Assembly: GCA_934317845.1 (NCBI GenBank)
Contig: CAKRES010000010.1
Coordinates: forward strand, 34,789 to 98,788
Direction: 5' to 3'
Length of the DNA: 64,000 bases
DNA from: an uncultured Lachnospiraceae bacterium
GTDB lineage: Bacteria; Bacillota; Clostridia; Lachnospirales; Lachnospiraceae
Numbering within the stretch: the stretch's first letter is position 1; the number at the start of each line of letters is the position of its first letter. The notes below the pieces were generated by a model. The model saw only the letters and a list, made by a program, of their open reading frames with translations, was not told the origin of the DNA and did no database searches. The translations under genes and the position numbers were made by a program. This document shows positions 41,378-50,369 of this stretch, piece by piece.

Positions 41378-42145
41378 ATGAATCGCGTAGTTCGAAAAAT
41401 AATATTAGCGTTTGTTATTCCGGTGATCATTCTGTTTGTATGGTTTTTCATGACTACATATGGGAATATTCCCACCGGTGTGTTCCCAACAATTCCGGCA
41501 GTAGGGAAGGCATTTGTTGACATGGTAAAAAGCGGGCAGCTTCAGGAAGATCTTCTTGTCAGTCTGGGACGTGTGTTGAAAGGTTTTCTGGTTTCCGGCA
41601 TCTTAGGAATTGTACTTGGTTCCATGATCGGGATGTTTGAGCCTGCGAGAGAATTGTTTCTTCCCTTTATCACAGTGATACGGCAGATTCCGATCATTGC
41701 ATGGATCCCGCTTATCATATTGTGGGCAGGAATTGGGGAAGCCTCAAAGGTGATCATTATCGTATTGGCAGCATTTTTTCCGGTGCTGGTAAATACGGAA
41801 AGTGGAATGGAACACACACCGAAAGGGTATGTTGAGGTGGCGAGGTTGTACCGGTTAAGTCCATGGAAGACATTTACCAAGGTTTATCTTCCTCATGCTA
41901 TTCCACAGATACTGGTGGGGCTGAAGCTGGCACTGGGAGTATCATGGATGGCAGTAGTCGCAGCCGAATTGATCGCATCTGTCACGGGGATCGGATACCG
42001 GTTAAGCTATGCACGTAGTATGATGCAGGCAGATGTCGTGATCGTATGTATGATCGTAGTCGGACTTGTCGGCATTGTAATGGATAAACTGATCGGATGG
42101 TTATTTCATTTTATTACTCCGTGGCAGGGTAAGGTGGAAAAATAA
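41378..42145 (+). CDS. ABC transporter permease, SsuC/TauC type
   Basis: A 255-residue membrane protein with about six helices and the permease motif EVARLYRLSPWKTFTKVYLPHAIPQ (the EAA loop; first 20 residues are the diagnostic part) followed by GLKLALGVSWMAVVAAEL. It starts at ATG 41378, spaced properly from AGGAGG at 41365-41370; ATG 41372 is too close. It forms the channel with the ATPase upstream. Confidence 0.92.
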   Translation: MNRVVRKIILAFVIPVIILFVWFFMTTYGNIPTGVFPTIPAVGKAFVDMVKSGQLQEDLLVSLGRVLKGFLVSGILGIVLGSMIGMFEPARELFLPFITVIRQIPIIAWIPLIILWAGIGEASKVIIIVLAAFFPVLVNTESGMEHTPKGYVEVARLYRLSPWKTFTKVYLPHAIPQILVGLKLALGVSWMAVVAAELIASVTGIGYRLSYARSMMQADVVIVCMIVVGLVGIVMDKLIGWLFHFITPWQGKVEK

Positions 42146-42179
42146 AAACAAAAAATAAGAAAGAAAAGAGGAAAAGAAT

Positions 42180-43232
42180 ATGAAAAAAACAATCATTGCA
42201 GCAATATTAACTATTATCATCGCAGTAGGAGGACTGACCGGATGCGGGGATGCGTCAAAGAAGGGACAGGAGCAGACAAAAAAGGTGCAGGAAAATGCAG
42301 CTTCTAAAGATGGAAAACTTACCCCTCTACGCTTGGGTGTCGGCGGACAGGGAAATACCTATTCAATGGAGCTTGCTAATCTTGCATATGAAAATGGATA
42401 TTTGCAGCAGGAATTAAAGGATGCAGGATATGAACTTAGTCTGCAGGCGTTTGTACAGACCGGACCGGAGGTCAACACGGCATTAGCCTCCAATGATCTT
42501 GACGGTGCGATCTATGGAGATTTTCCACTTTTTACCAGCAATAGCTCCGGCATTAAAACAACATTGATCGCAACCGCAAATCAGAAGGTACAGTATGGAA
42601 TCCTGACGGTAAATGATGCGATCAAAGAGCCAAAGGATCTGGAAGGAAAGCGGGTGATCGTAGGTCAGGGAACCGTGATCCAGTATTTCTGGGATCATTA
42701 TGCCAAGCAGAACAAGATCGATACGAGTAAGGTTGAGATCGTAAATGCGACAGATGCGGCATCCCTGCTGCAGACCAAAGAGGCAGATGCCTATGTGTCG
42801 ATCATGACAGCAGCAAAATATATGGAAAATCTGGGAATTGGTAAAGTATTTGATGATGGAGAAGATGTTGAGAGTGGCAGTACAGTAAGTGCTGTGACAC
42901 TCCGGAATGACTTTCTGAAAGAAAATCCACAGGCCGCCGTAGCGATCAATAAAGCACTTATCCGCGCTTATCAGGATGCAAAAAAAGATCCGGACAGTTT
43001 TTATAATGCACTGGCAACAGAGCAGATGACCGCCGAAGTACAGCGATCCGGATATCAAAATGATGAAACTCTGTCCCAGTTAGATCCTCAGATCTCTGAT
43101 GCAGTAGTGGCACATTTGAAAGATTTAAACAGTTGGCTGTTTGACAATAAACTGATCCCGAAACAGGTGGATGTTTCTAACATTTATGATACGTCATATT
43201 ATGAGAAGGCGGTACAGGAACTTGACCAGTAG
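42180..43232 (+). CDS. Substrate-binding lipoprotein of the SsuA/TauA type
   Basis: The 350-residue protein has a lipoprotein signal peptide, with lipobox LTGC and lipidated Cys22. The mature part has the two-lobed NMT1/SsuA fold: PLRLGVGGQGNTYSMELANL, LASNDLDGAIYGDFPLF, and DLEGKRVIVGQGTVIQYFWD. It would capture the organosulfur substrate outside the cell for the permease. It lies 34 bases after the permease gene. Confidence 0.9.
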   Translation: MKKTIIAAILTIIIAVGGLTGCGDASKKGQEQTKKVQENAASKDGKLTPLRLGVGGQGNTYSMELANLAYENGYLQQELKDAGYELSLQAFVQTGPEVNTALASNDLDGAIYGDFPLFTSNSSGIKTTLIATANQKVQYGILTVNDAIKEPKDLEGKRVIVGQGTVIQYFWDHYAKQNKIDTSKVEIVNATDAASLLQTKEADAYVSIMTAAKYMENLGIGKVFDDGEDVESGSTVSAVTLRNDFLKENPQAAVAINKALIRAYQDAKKDPDSFYNALATEQMTAEVQRSGYQNDETLSQLDPQISDAVVAHLKDLNSWLFDNKLIPKQVDVSNIYDTSYYEKAVQELDQ

Positions 43233-43254
43233 ATAGAAAACGGAGGTGGTAACC

Positions 43255-45543
43255 ATGAGCAGAAAAACAACATTTACAGGAACTGTTGGAAGAACAATAG
43301 GAGAAACAAGGTATCAATATCAGGTGGAGGATACGAATCCGAAGCAGGCACCCAACGTCGTTTATATTTTATTGGACGACATGGGATTTGCACAGCTTGG
43401 CTGCTACGGCTCCAGTATCCATACCCCCAATATTGACCGTCTGGCAAAAGAAGGATTACGGTATAACAATTTTCATACTACCGCAGTATGTTCTGCAACA
43501 AGAACTTCGCTGCTGACCGGAGTGAATCATCACACTGCAGGATGTGCCAGTCTGGTCGAACTGCGTACCGGAGCAGAAAATAATCTGACAGGAAATATCA
43601 AGCCCGAATATGCATTTGTATCCGAAATTTTAAAGGAATATGGCTATGCAACCTTTTGTACCGGAAAATGGCATCTGTCAGCCGATCAGTGCACGGCAGG
43701 TCCGGTAGACGGATGGCCGCTGCAAAAGGGATTTGACCGGTATTATGGATTTTTGCAGGGAGAAAATGATCAGTATCATCCGCATCTGATCCGGGATAAT
43801 ACTGCTGCGCCACAGCCGAAAACGGTGGAAGAGGGTTATCATTTTTCTGAGGATATCGTCGATAATGCGATTGATTATCTGTATGAGCACCGGATCAACT
43901 TCCCGGAGCAGCCGTTCTTTTTGTATCTCCCGTTTGGGGCGATGCATACTCCACACCATGCACCTAAGGAATACATAGATGCGTATAAAGGACAGTTTGA
44001 TGTCGGATGGGATGTGGTCAGACAGCAGTGGTTTGAAAATCAGAAACGGCTTGGTGTGATCCCACAGGATGCGGTACTGACGCCGAAAAATGAGTATGTA
44101 AGAGACTGGGAGGCATGCACACCAAAGGAGAAGGCTGTGTATGCAAGGGAAATGGAAGCTTTTGCAGGAATGCTTACCCATACGGATGCACAGATCGGAC
44201 GTCTGATCGATTATCTGGAGGAAAGTGAGCAGCTGGACAACACGATCATCGTATTTCTTTCTGACAACGGGGCGTCAGCAGAGGGCGGCGTGGATGGAAG
44301 ATTCAATGCCATGCGCGGACAGGATATTACCTCCCGTGGGGAAGGAGAGATCGATTATGCCTATGATCACTTAGAAGAGATCGGAACAGAGCTTGCATTT
44401 AACCATTATCCGACCGGATGGGCCAATTGTGGAAATACACCATTCCAGTGGTATAAGATCTGGGCACATGAAGGAGGGATCAAAGATCCGCTGATCATCC
44501 GCTATCCGAAAGCAATCAAAGATGCCGGTGCGGTGCGGTCGCAGTATCATCATGTCACCGATCTTACGCCAACGATCCTTGACCTGATCGGAGTGGAGAA
44601 ACCAAAGAATGTAAAAGGGGTGCCACAGCAGCCGTTTACGGGGATCAGTATGAAATATACCTTTGCACATCCGGACGAACCCTCTCATAAGTACATCCAG
44701 TATTATGAGGTGCATGGAAACCGGGGGATTTATAAAGATGGCTGGAAAGCGGTTGTAAACCACTGCTTTGTTGAGGATTACGACAAGGATGAATGGGAAC
44801 TTTATCATGTAGATGAAGATTATTCGGAAGCATTTAATGTAGCAGATCAGTATCCGGAAAAATTGCGGGAGCTTCAGGAGGACTTTATGCATGAAGCCGG
44901 AAAATACGGTGTATTTCCAATGCTGCGTTTCTCCATGCATGCCAAGCCGGAAAATCTGCATCGGCAATATGCAGAAAAAATTCCAACTCCGGAAAAGCAC
45001 ATTGTATTTGATCACGTGCGAAAAGCGGTCAATCTGGTAATGGATCGGAGCATCGGCGCAGGAACGGGAAGTAAGGCAGACCACAGTGTCACGGCATGGA
45101 TCCACAGGGATTCCCCTCAGGAAGAGGGCGTTCTTTACAGCGTCGGTGCAAGATTTGGTGGTTACAGCTTTTATATTAAGGAAAATCGCCTGAAATATGT
45201 TTACAACCAGAATAAGGTGCATTATTATGAAGCAGTATCCGACCGGGAATTGCCGGTGGGTGATGTGAAAGTTGCATTTTCGTCCACCTATCAGAAGGAA
45301 CAGGATCATGCGGAGGTAACGTTATACATTAACGATGAAAAAGCAGGTTCTGTGATCGTGGAAGAATTTGCTTATATGGTTGGATTTTCTACCAGCCTGC
45401 TTGCCAATCCTTATAGTCCGGTAACACCGGATTATGAATCGCCATTTGTATTTCAGGGACGGGCGGATAAGATCATTTTACATCAGTCTGCCGATGTGGT
45501 AGATACGGCAGAAGAACAGAAAAAATTATCTTCCATTGAATAA
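43255..45543 (+). CDS. Cys-type sulfatase, cytoplasmic
   Basis: This 762-residue alkaline-phosphatase-fold sulfatase hydrolyses sulfate esters. The metal site NVVYILLDDMGFAQLGCYGS is followed by the modification motif CSATR, in which Cys79 becomes formylglycine; the Ala instead of Pro is allowed in the C-x-P/A-x-R rule. Other motifs are TGKWHLS and FLSDNGASAEGG. There is a C-terminal beta domain. No signal peptide is present, so the substrate must first be imported, which explains the ABC genes. The maturase gene follows. The start at ATG 43255 follows CGGAGG. Confidence 0.92.
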   Translation: MSRKTTFTGTVGRTIGETRYQYQVEDTNPKQAPNVVYILLDDMGFAQLGCYGSSIHTPNIDRLAKEGLRYNNFHTTAVCSATRTSLLTGVNHHTAGCASLVELRTGAENNLTGNIKPEYAFVSEILKEYGYATFCTGKWHLSADQCTAGPVDGWPLQKGFDRYYGFLQGENDQYHPHLIRDNTAAPQPKTVEEGYHFSEDIVDNAIDYLYEHRINFPEQPFFLYLPFGAMHTPHHAPKEYIDAYKGQFDVGWDVVRQQWFENQKRLGVIPQDAVLTPKNEYVRDWEACTPKEKAVYAREMEAFAGMLTHTDAQIGRLIDYLEESEQLDNTIIVFLSDNGASAEGGVDGRFNAMRGQDITSRGEGEIDYAYDHLEEIGTELAFNHYPTGWANCGNTPFQWYKIWAHEGGIKDPLIIRYPKAIKDAGAVRSQYHHVTDLTPTILDLIGVEKPKNVKGVPQQPFTGISMKYTFAHPDEPSHKYIQYYEVHGNRGIYKDGWKAVVNHCFVEDYDKDEWELYHVDEDYSEAFNVADQYPEKLRELQEDFMHEAGKYGVFPMLRFSMHAKPENLHRQYAEKIPTPEKHIVFDHVRKAVNLVMDRSIGAGTGSKADHSVTAWIHRDSPQEEGVLYSVGARFGGYSFYIKENRLKYVYNQNKVHYYEAVSDRELPVGDVKVAFSSTYQKEQDHAEVTLYINDEKAGSVIVEEFAYMVGFSTSLLANPYSPVTPDYESPFVFQGRADKIILHQSADVVDTAEEQKKLSSIE

Positions 45544-45569
45544 TGGAAAAGAAATAAGGAGATGGGATC

Positions 45570-46718
45570 ATGCCAGCAGCAAGCATACTGATCAAGCCGG
45601 CATCGGCAAATTGTAATATGGACTGCAAGTATTGTTTTTATAAGGTATTAAGCAGTAACCGCGAGGAGTACAGCAAAGGACTGATGTCTTACGATACGCT
45701 TGAAAAGCTCGTTCGTGAAGCGATCCGTTACGCGGATGATTCGTTGACATTTGCCTTTCAGGGTGGCGAGCCGATGCTTGCAGGCATTGATTTTTATAAA
45801 AAAGCACTGGAGCTTCAGAAAAAGTATAACGACAAACATCTAATCATTGAAAATACCATTCAGACGAACGGATATGGGATAGATGAAGCATGGGCGCAGT
45901 TTTTGCATGATTCCGATTTCCTTGTTGGAATCTCCATCGATGGACCGAAAAAACTCCACGACCGCTACCGGGTAGACGCTGCGGGCAAGGGAACCTTTTC
46001 CCGGATCATGCACACGATAGAGTTATTCCGTCAATATGAGGTAAGGTTTAATATTCTTACGGTTGTGACGGAGGAGCTTACATCCAAAGCCAGCTACCTC
46101 TACCATTTTTATCAGAGAAACCAGTTTGAATACATCCAGCTCATTCCTTGTATGGATGAGAAAATGCGTTCCGGAAAGGACGCGGGGAGCCGATCGGAAG
46201 GAGCTGTCACTGCAGCATCCTATGGACGCTTTTTATGTGAAATGTTTGATCTTTGGTATGAAGATTTTATCAAAGGGCAGCAGATGGACATCCGCATGTT
46301 TTCCAATCTTGCACAGATGGCGGCGGGGTATCCACCGGAAGAATGTGGAATGAAAGGCTGCTGTTCCTGCTATTTTGTAGTGGAGGGAGATGGCAGTGTC
46401 TATCCGTGCGATTTTTACTGTCAGGATGAATGGAAATTAGGAAATGCAGGAGAGTCTTTTTCCGATATGCTGCAATCTGAAAAAGTACAACATTTTATCG
46501 CAGAGTCAAAAGAACTGCCAAAGCGGTGCAGTCGCTGCCGGTATCTTTTGCTGTGTCAGGGAGGCTGTCGCAGGTGGCGGGAAAACAGCAGGGCAAACGG
46601 ACTGGGAGTGAACCAGTTATGCGAAGCCTATGAAATGTTTTTCCCACATGTGTGGGAGCGGATCGGACAATTAGGACAGATGATCTTGAAGACATATGGC
46701 CCTTATAAAGAAAAATAA
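45570..46718 (+). CDS. Anaerobic sulfatase-maturating enzyme (anSME)
   Basis: This radical SAM enzyme oxidises the sulfatase Cys to formylglycine without oxygen. The 382-residue protein has the cluster motif CNMDCKYCFY near residue 15, the anSME segment TFAFQGGEPMLAGIDFY, QTNGYGIDEAW, and SPASM-type Cys ligands (CGMKGCCSCYFVVEGDGSVYPC and CSRCRYLLLCQGGCRRWR). It lies 26 bases after the sulfatase gene behind AAGGAG. Together they form a self-contained sulfatase unit. Confidence 0.94.
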   Translation: MPAASILIKPASANCNMDCKYCFYKVLSSNREEYSKGLMSYDTLEKLVREAIRYADDSLTFAFQGGEPMLAGIDFYKKALELQKKYNDKHLIIENTIQTNGYGIDEAWAQFLHDSDFLVGISIDGPKKLHDRYRVDAAGKGTFSRIMHTIELFRQYEVRFNILTVVTEELTSKASYLYHFYQRNQFEYIQLIPCMDEKMRSGKDAGSRSEGAVTAASYGRFLCEMFDLWYEDFIKGQQMDIRMFSNLAQMAAGYPPEECGMKGCCSCYFVVEGDGSVYPCDFYCQDEWKLGNAGESFSDMLQSEKVQHFIAESKELPKRCSRCRYLLLCQGGCRRWRENSRANGLGVNQLCEAYEMFFPHVWERIGQLGQMILKTYGPYKEK

Positions 46719-46722
46719 AAGA

Positions 46723-46755
46723 TTTAAGGTTCATTTAAGGAGCACCGTCTATACT
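46723..46755 (+). promoter_or_regulatory. OmpR-type promoter left from a two-component operon
   Basis: TTTAAGG occurs at 46723-46729 and 46734-46740, an 11-base period typical of OmpR/PhoB-class response regulator sites, and a TATACT -10 box lies at 46750-46755. The response regulator and most of the kinase that should follow are gone. Confidence 0.5.
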
Positions 46756-46809
46756 ATCCCTATCAGAACAAGAAAGGGAAGTGACCGTGGTGGTGGAACG
46801 ATCAAGGTA

Positions 46810-47122
46810 ACTGAAGGAAGACATCTTTTTTACCGGAGACGAAAAATCCATTCGTCAAATGATTGGCATTTTACTGGATAATGCGGTAAAATACAGTAAA
46901 GAACAGACAGACATTTCGGTATCGCTTTTTAACAAAGGACGCCGCATCACGTCCCAAACCGGCGATTCCGGGATCGGACTCAGCGTGGCAGAGGCAATTG
47001 TAAAGGCACATCAGGGGAAGATTTGCGCCTATGCGAAAAAGCAGGATGTGTTTACCGTAATGGTATGTCTGGAAAACAAAGGCACGGATTGGAGAAAATA
47101 TGTCGAAAAAACTGGGAAGTGA
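46810..47122 (+). pseudogene. Deleted sensor histidine kinase remnant (HATPase end)
   Basis: The frame EDIFFTGDEKSIRQMIGILLDNAVKYS is the N-box of a histidine kinase ATPase domain. The middle of the domain is then missing: after SLFNKGRRI it jumps to TGDSGIGLSVAEAIVKAHQG, the G2 end. No DHp domain, sensor or response regulator gene is present. A few plausible starts exist but no working kinase could result. It overlaps the following dehydratase gene by 23 bases. Confidence 0.75.
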
Positions 47123-48638
47123 ACCATTAGGAGCCTTTTATGTAGGCAAAAAAACAAAAAAACGAAGAGAGTGGCGTGGCATAAAAGACACGCTTTATGA
47201 TTATTTCAAATGGCTTGGCACATGGAAGGTACTGATCTGCTTCATGGTGAAGCCGAATAATCTGCGTGGATTTTTCCGTTACCGCTGGATGGGGAACTAT
47301 CTTTCCGTACCGGACTTCTTTGACCGGCACACGGAAGGAATGCGCGGTGTACAGCTTCGCATGGCGCACACAGGGCTTGGTCTGATCGTAAGTGATGTGT
47401 GTGATATGATCACGATGATCTTTAAAGCAGATCCGGCGATCGGAAATGACAAAGAATTAAACGATAAGATCATTTTATTTGATGAAAATATGATGAGTAC
47501 GCTGATGGGTGGTTTTCCAAATCTCCACTGGCTTTCTGTGGAAGTTCCTGCGGTATACAGCAGCTCCATGATGAATCAGGAGGGTGTCAGCTATTATATT
47601 GATGCAACGCATCAGTATGGGGTGCCATCGGATGTCTGCCCAATGCCTGCCGCAGAGCTTGGGGTAGCGTTAAAAGGAGATTTTCCACTGATCGGCAAAT
47701 GTGCCGTGCAATGTAATACTACCTGTGATGGCAGTCTGATGGGAAATGGATTGGAAGCACAGCATTTTACGATCCCGACCTTTCAGCTTGCCGTTCCGAT
47801 CCGGCATCTGGAGGACAGTGTGCAGGAATATGCCAAGGATGAGATTGTTAATGCGATCCATTTTATCGAGGAACAGACGGGTGAAACCTTTGACTGGGAT
47901 GCCTATTTTGCCAGCATGAAACGATTTAACTTGGAGACAGAGGAGCTGCTCTCCTGGCTGGAGATCTCCAAAACGGACTATCCACAGATGCTTGGCGTGA
48001 GTCTGGCACTATACCGCTATGGGGTATACCAGGCGGCCGGCGGAAGAAACCAGACATTTTTAGATACAGATAAAAAGCTTACTGCACTGGCTATGAAGGG
48101 TTATCGGGAACAGCTTCCGGTGGCGCAAGAAGCGAGACACCGATGTATTACATGGGGCGTGCAGGCAGCATATTATACGGCATTTCCAATCTGGCTCATC
48201 AACTGCTGGGGCATTCTGCCGCTGGTAGATATGCTGAGTCTGGTATCGACAGAGATGATCAATACAGAGGACAAGGAGCAGTCGCTTTACGATCTGGCCT
48301 ATCTTTATGAGAACATGATCATGCGGAACCGTTCCAACGGAGGCTATGAAACCGGCGTGGAAGCATTATGGCGATTCTGCGAGCAGTTCCGCTGCGACAT
48401 GGTCATCATGTACGAGCATATGGGCTGTAAATCCATGGCAGGATATCATGGATTGTTTGAGGAGGAAGCAAGGAAACGCGGGATTCATTTTATCTGGGTG
48501 ACACATAATCTGATGTGCCCGCACGATGGTACAAGAAGTGATATGCGAACTGAGGTCAACCGCTACATGCGTACTGTGCTGCGGGAGGAGCCGCTTGATC
48601 CGACACTCGAAGATATTAAGGACGGTAATGCGTGGTAA
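47100..48638 (+). CDS. 2-hydroxyacyl-CoA dehydratase-family iron-sulfur subunit
   Basis: These enzymes remove water from 2-hydroxyacyl-CoA by a ketyl radical on an iron-sulfur cluster. The 512-residue protein has Cys positions fitting the family: SDVCPMPAAELG, KCAVQCNTTCDGSLMG and YEHMGCKSMAGYHG, plus the C-terminal helical end. It is larger than a usual single subunit, and no second subunit gene is adjacent. An activator ATPase gene follows 15 bases later. The natural substrate is unknown; related proteins act in amino acid fermentation or benzoyl-CoA reduction. Confidence 0.85.
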   Translation: MSKKLGSEPLGAFYVGKKTKKRREWRGIKDTLYDYFKWLGTWKVLICFMVKPNNLRGFFRYRWMGNYLSVPDFFDRHTEGMRGVQLRMAHTGLGLIVSDVCDMITMIFKADPAIGNDKELNDKIILFDENMMSTLMGGFPNLHWLSVEVPAVYSSSMMNQEGVSYYIDATHQYGVPSDVCPMPAAELGVALKGDFPLIGKCAVQCNTTCDGSLMGNGLEAQHFTIPTFQLAVPIRHLEDSVQEYAKDEIVNAIHFIEEQTGETFDWDAYFASMKRFNLETEELLSWLEISKTDYPQMLGVSLALYRYGVYQAAGGRNQTFLDTDKKLTALAMKGYREQLPVAQEARHRCITWGVQAAYYTAFPIWLINCWGILPLVDMLSLVSTEMINTEDKEQSLYDLAYLYENMIMRNRSNGGYETGVEALWRFCEQFRCDMVIMYEHMGCKSMAGYHGLFEEEARKRGIHFIWVTHNLMCPHDGTRSDMRTEVNRYMRTVLREEPLDPTLEDIKDGNAW

Positions 48639-48653
48639 AGGAAGGAGAAACAA

Positions 48654-49454
48654 ATGAAATATTATGGTGGATGTGACGCAGGAAGTACCTATACGAAATG
48701 TGTGATCTTAGATGAAAATGGGACAATGTGTGCAAGCGTGATCAAAAAAAGCCGCATCAATCCGGTGCTCAGTGCGCAGGACGCATTGACGGAAGCCGTT
48801 GGGCAGATCGAGGGACTTTCGGGTGCAGAAGATCTTTCCTATCTGATCGGAACTGGATATGGAAGAAATAAAGTACCATTTGCCGAGGAGAACATTTCCG
48901 AGATCAGTTGTCATGCAATGGGGGTACATAAAACGGATCCGGGGATTTCTGCAATCCTTGATATTGGTGGACAGGATGTTAAAGGAATCGCGATCGATGC
49001 GGATGGATCAGTGCTGAATTTTGCGATGAATGATAAATGTGCGGCTGGTACCGGACGCTTTTTTGAATCGATGGCACGGGCATTTGAGATGAGCTTATCG
49101 GAATTTTCCAGGCTGTCACTCACTGCTAAAAATACAATCCCGATCACGGCACAATGTGCGGTATTTGCGGAAAGTGAGGTTATTTCCCTGGTCGGTGAGG
49201 GAAAGCCAATGGAGGAGATCGCCGCAGGAATTCAGTTGTCTGTTGCAAAACGCTGCTTTGTCATGGCAAAAAAAGCAGGCGTAACAGACAGTGTTACGCT
49301 GACCGGAGGCTGTGCGAAGAATGAAGGCTTAAAGGAAGCGATTGAAAAGGTATTAAAGGTAAAGGTTGTGGAGCTTGCTGTAGATCCACAGCTGATGGGA
49401 GCACTAGGCGCAGCAGAATTTGCCCGGATCAAGGGGCAGGCACAGGAGGGATAG
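48654..49454 (+). CDS. Activator ATPase of 2-hydroxyacyl-CoA dehydratase (HgdC-like)
   Basis: The 266-residue ASKHA-fold protein (BadF/HgdC) injects an electron into its dehydratase at the cost of ATP. It has YYGGCDAGSTYTKCVILDE, ILDIGGQDVKGIAID, and the bridging-cluster ligands in NDKCAAGTGRFFE and ITAQCAVFAESEVISL. The C-terminus holds LTGGCAKNEGL and MGALGAAEFA. It is the functional partner of the upstream subunit. Start after GGAAGGAG. Confidence 0.93.
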   Translation: MKYYGGCDAGSTYTKCVILDENGTMCASVIKKSRINPVLSAQDALTEAVGQIEGLSGAEDLSYLIGTGYGRNKVPFAEENISEISCHAMGVHKTDPGISAILDIGGQDVKGIAIDADGSVLNFAMNDKCAAGTGRFFESMARAFEMSLSEFSRLSLTAKNTIPITAQCAVFAESEVISLVGEGKPMEEIAAGIQLSVAKRCFVMAKKAGVTDSVTLTGGCAKNEGLKEAIEKVLKVKVVELAVDPQLMGALGAAEFARIKGQAQEG

Positions 49455-49455
49455 C

Positions 49456-49641
49456 ATGATCATTTTAAAAATAATTGGCATCTGTGCCATCGTTTTGCTT
49501 GCATTTTTTGTGCTGACGTTTCTCATTTATTTTTTTAATCTGGATATGAAAATGGCGGCATCTTTAGGACCTTTGCTGGAAAAGATTTACGATCACGGGG
49601 AAAAGAAACGCAAAGAAAAGGCACAGGATAAACAGTCATGA
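49456..49641 (+). CDS. Small single-pass membrane protein
   Basis: The 61-residue protein has one membrane helix (IIGICAIVLLAFFVLTFLIY) and a charged tail (EKIYDHGEKKRKEKAQDKQS). It starts after GGAGGG, 1 base behind the activator gene, and its stop overlaps the next start (ATGA). Its place inside the operon makes it a true gene. Function unknown. Confidence 0.65.
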   Translation: MIILKIIGICAIVLLAFFVLTFLIYFFNLDMKMAASLGPLLEKIYDHGEKKRKEKAQDKQS

Positions 49642-50369
49642 AGGTATATGATGAAGAGATTGCAAAGATAAAGACACAGTGTCAAAATGGCGTGCCGCTT
49701 TTTATCGATCGGGCATGGGAGAGTGTAAAAAAGGAAGAACTTTTGCTGCGGATGGATGCGGCGTTGGAATTGGGAGGCAGTGGGCTTCCTGCGGTTGGCG
49801 CACTCGGATTTACGACGGATGTTTCTCTTGTTGAGGAGACAAAGCATACTCTGATCGGGGAAGAGCTTGCCGCATGTTCCATGGATCAGCCGTATGCAAG
49901 GATCACGCTGCTTCGTTTAAATGAGAAAATGATCCGAAAAGCGGAGGAGGAAAAGTCTCTCTACCTGCTGCTTCGGGATATGGAATATGTGAGGTATCGT
50001 CTGCATCTGAAGGGATGTCTGCTTCGGGTATCTTCGGCGAAGGAGCGAGAGGTGCTGCGGATCTCCAAACAGGCGGTGGCAGATGGCATATCTTTTGCGG
50101 GAATTGCAAAGGCGTATGAGGCGGCATATCGTTCCTTTCCACAGGTGGAGGCAGTGCAGACGATCTTTGTGACGGAACCGGCATTTGCCTATGATAAGCT
50201 GCGCACAAGTGCCAGACGGATGGAGCAGATCACGCAGTCCTTTGAACATATTTATGAATCTCTTACGATGGATTGCAGTCAGTGCGGCTCAAAAGCAGTA
50301 TGTGATGAGATTGAAGGACTTCGCGCCCTTCATTTTGCACAAGTGAAAAAAGGAGGATCAGGGGCATGA
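49638..50369 (+). CDS. Soluble protein with C-terminal CxxC...C motif, unknown function
   Basis: The 243-residue protein begins MKVYDEEIAKIKTQCQ and ends with a conserved-looking Cys motif, MDCSQCGSKAVCDEIEGLR, suited to binding a metal or iron-sulfur cluster. The middle contains a Gly-rich segment (LELGGSGLPAVGALGFTTD) and helices. It overlaps both neighbours by 4 bases, so it is translated together with the dehydratase activator and glycerol kinase. I do not recognise the family. Confidence 0.65.
   Translation: MKVYDEEIAKIKTQCQNGVPLFIDRAWESVKKEELLLRMDAALELGGSGLPAVGALGFTTDVSLVEETKHTLIGEELAACSMDQPYARITLLRLNEKMIRKAEEEKSLYLLLRDMEYVRYRLHLKGCLLRVSSAKEREVLRISKQAVADGISFAGIAKAYEAAYRSFPQVEAVQTIFVTEPAFAYDKLRTSARRMEQITQSFEHIYESLTMDCSQCGSKAVCDEIEGLRALHFAQVKKGGSGA

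Noticed and set aside
44371..45309. Long minus-strand reading frame inside the sulfatase gene
   Set aside because: It lies wholly within a well-supported gene, has no ribosome site and shows no recognisable protein pattern.
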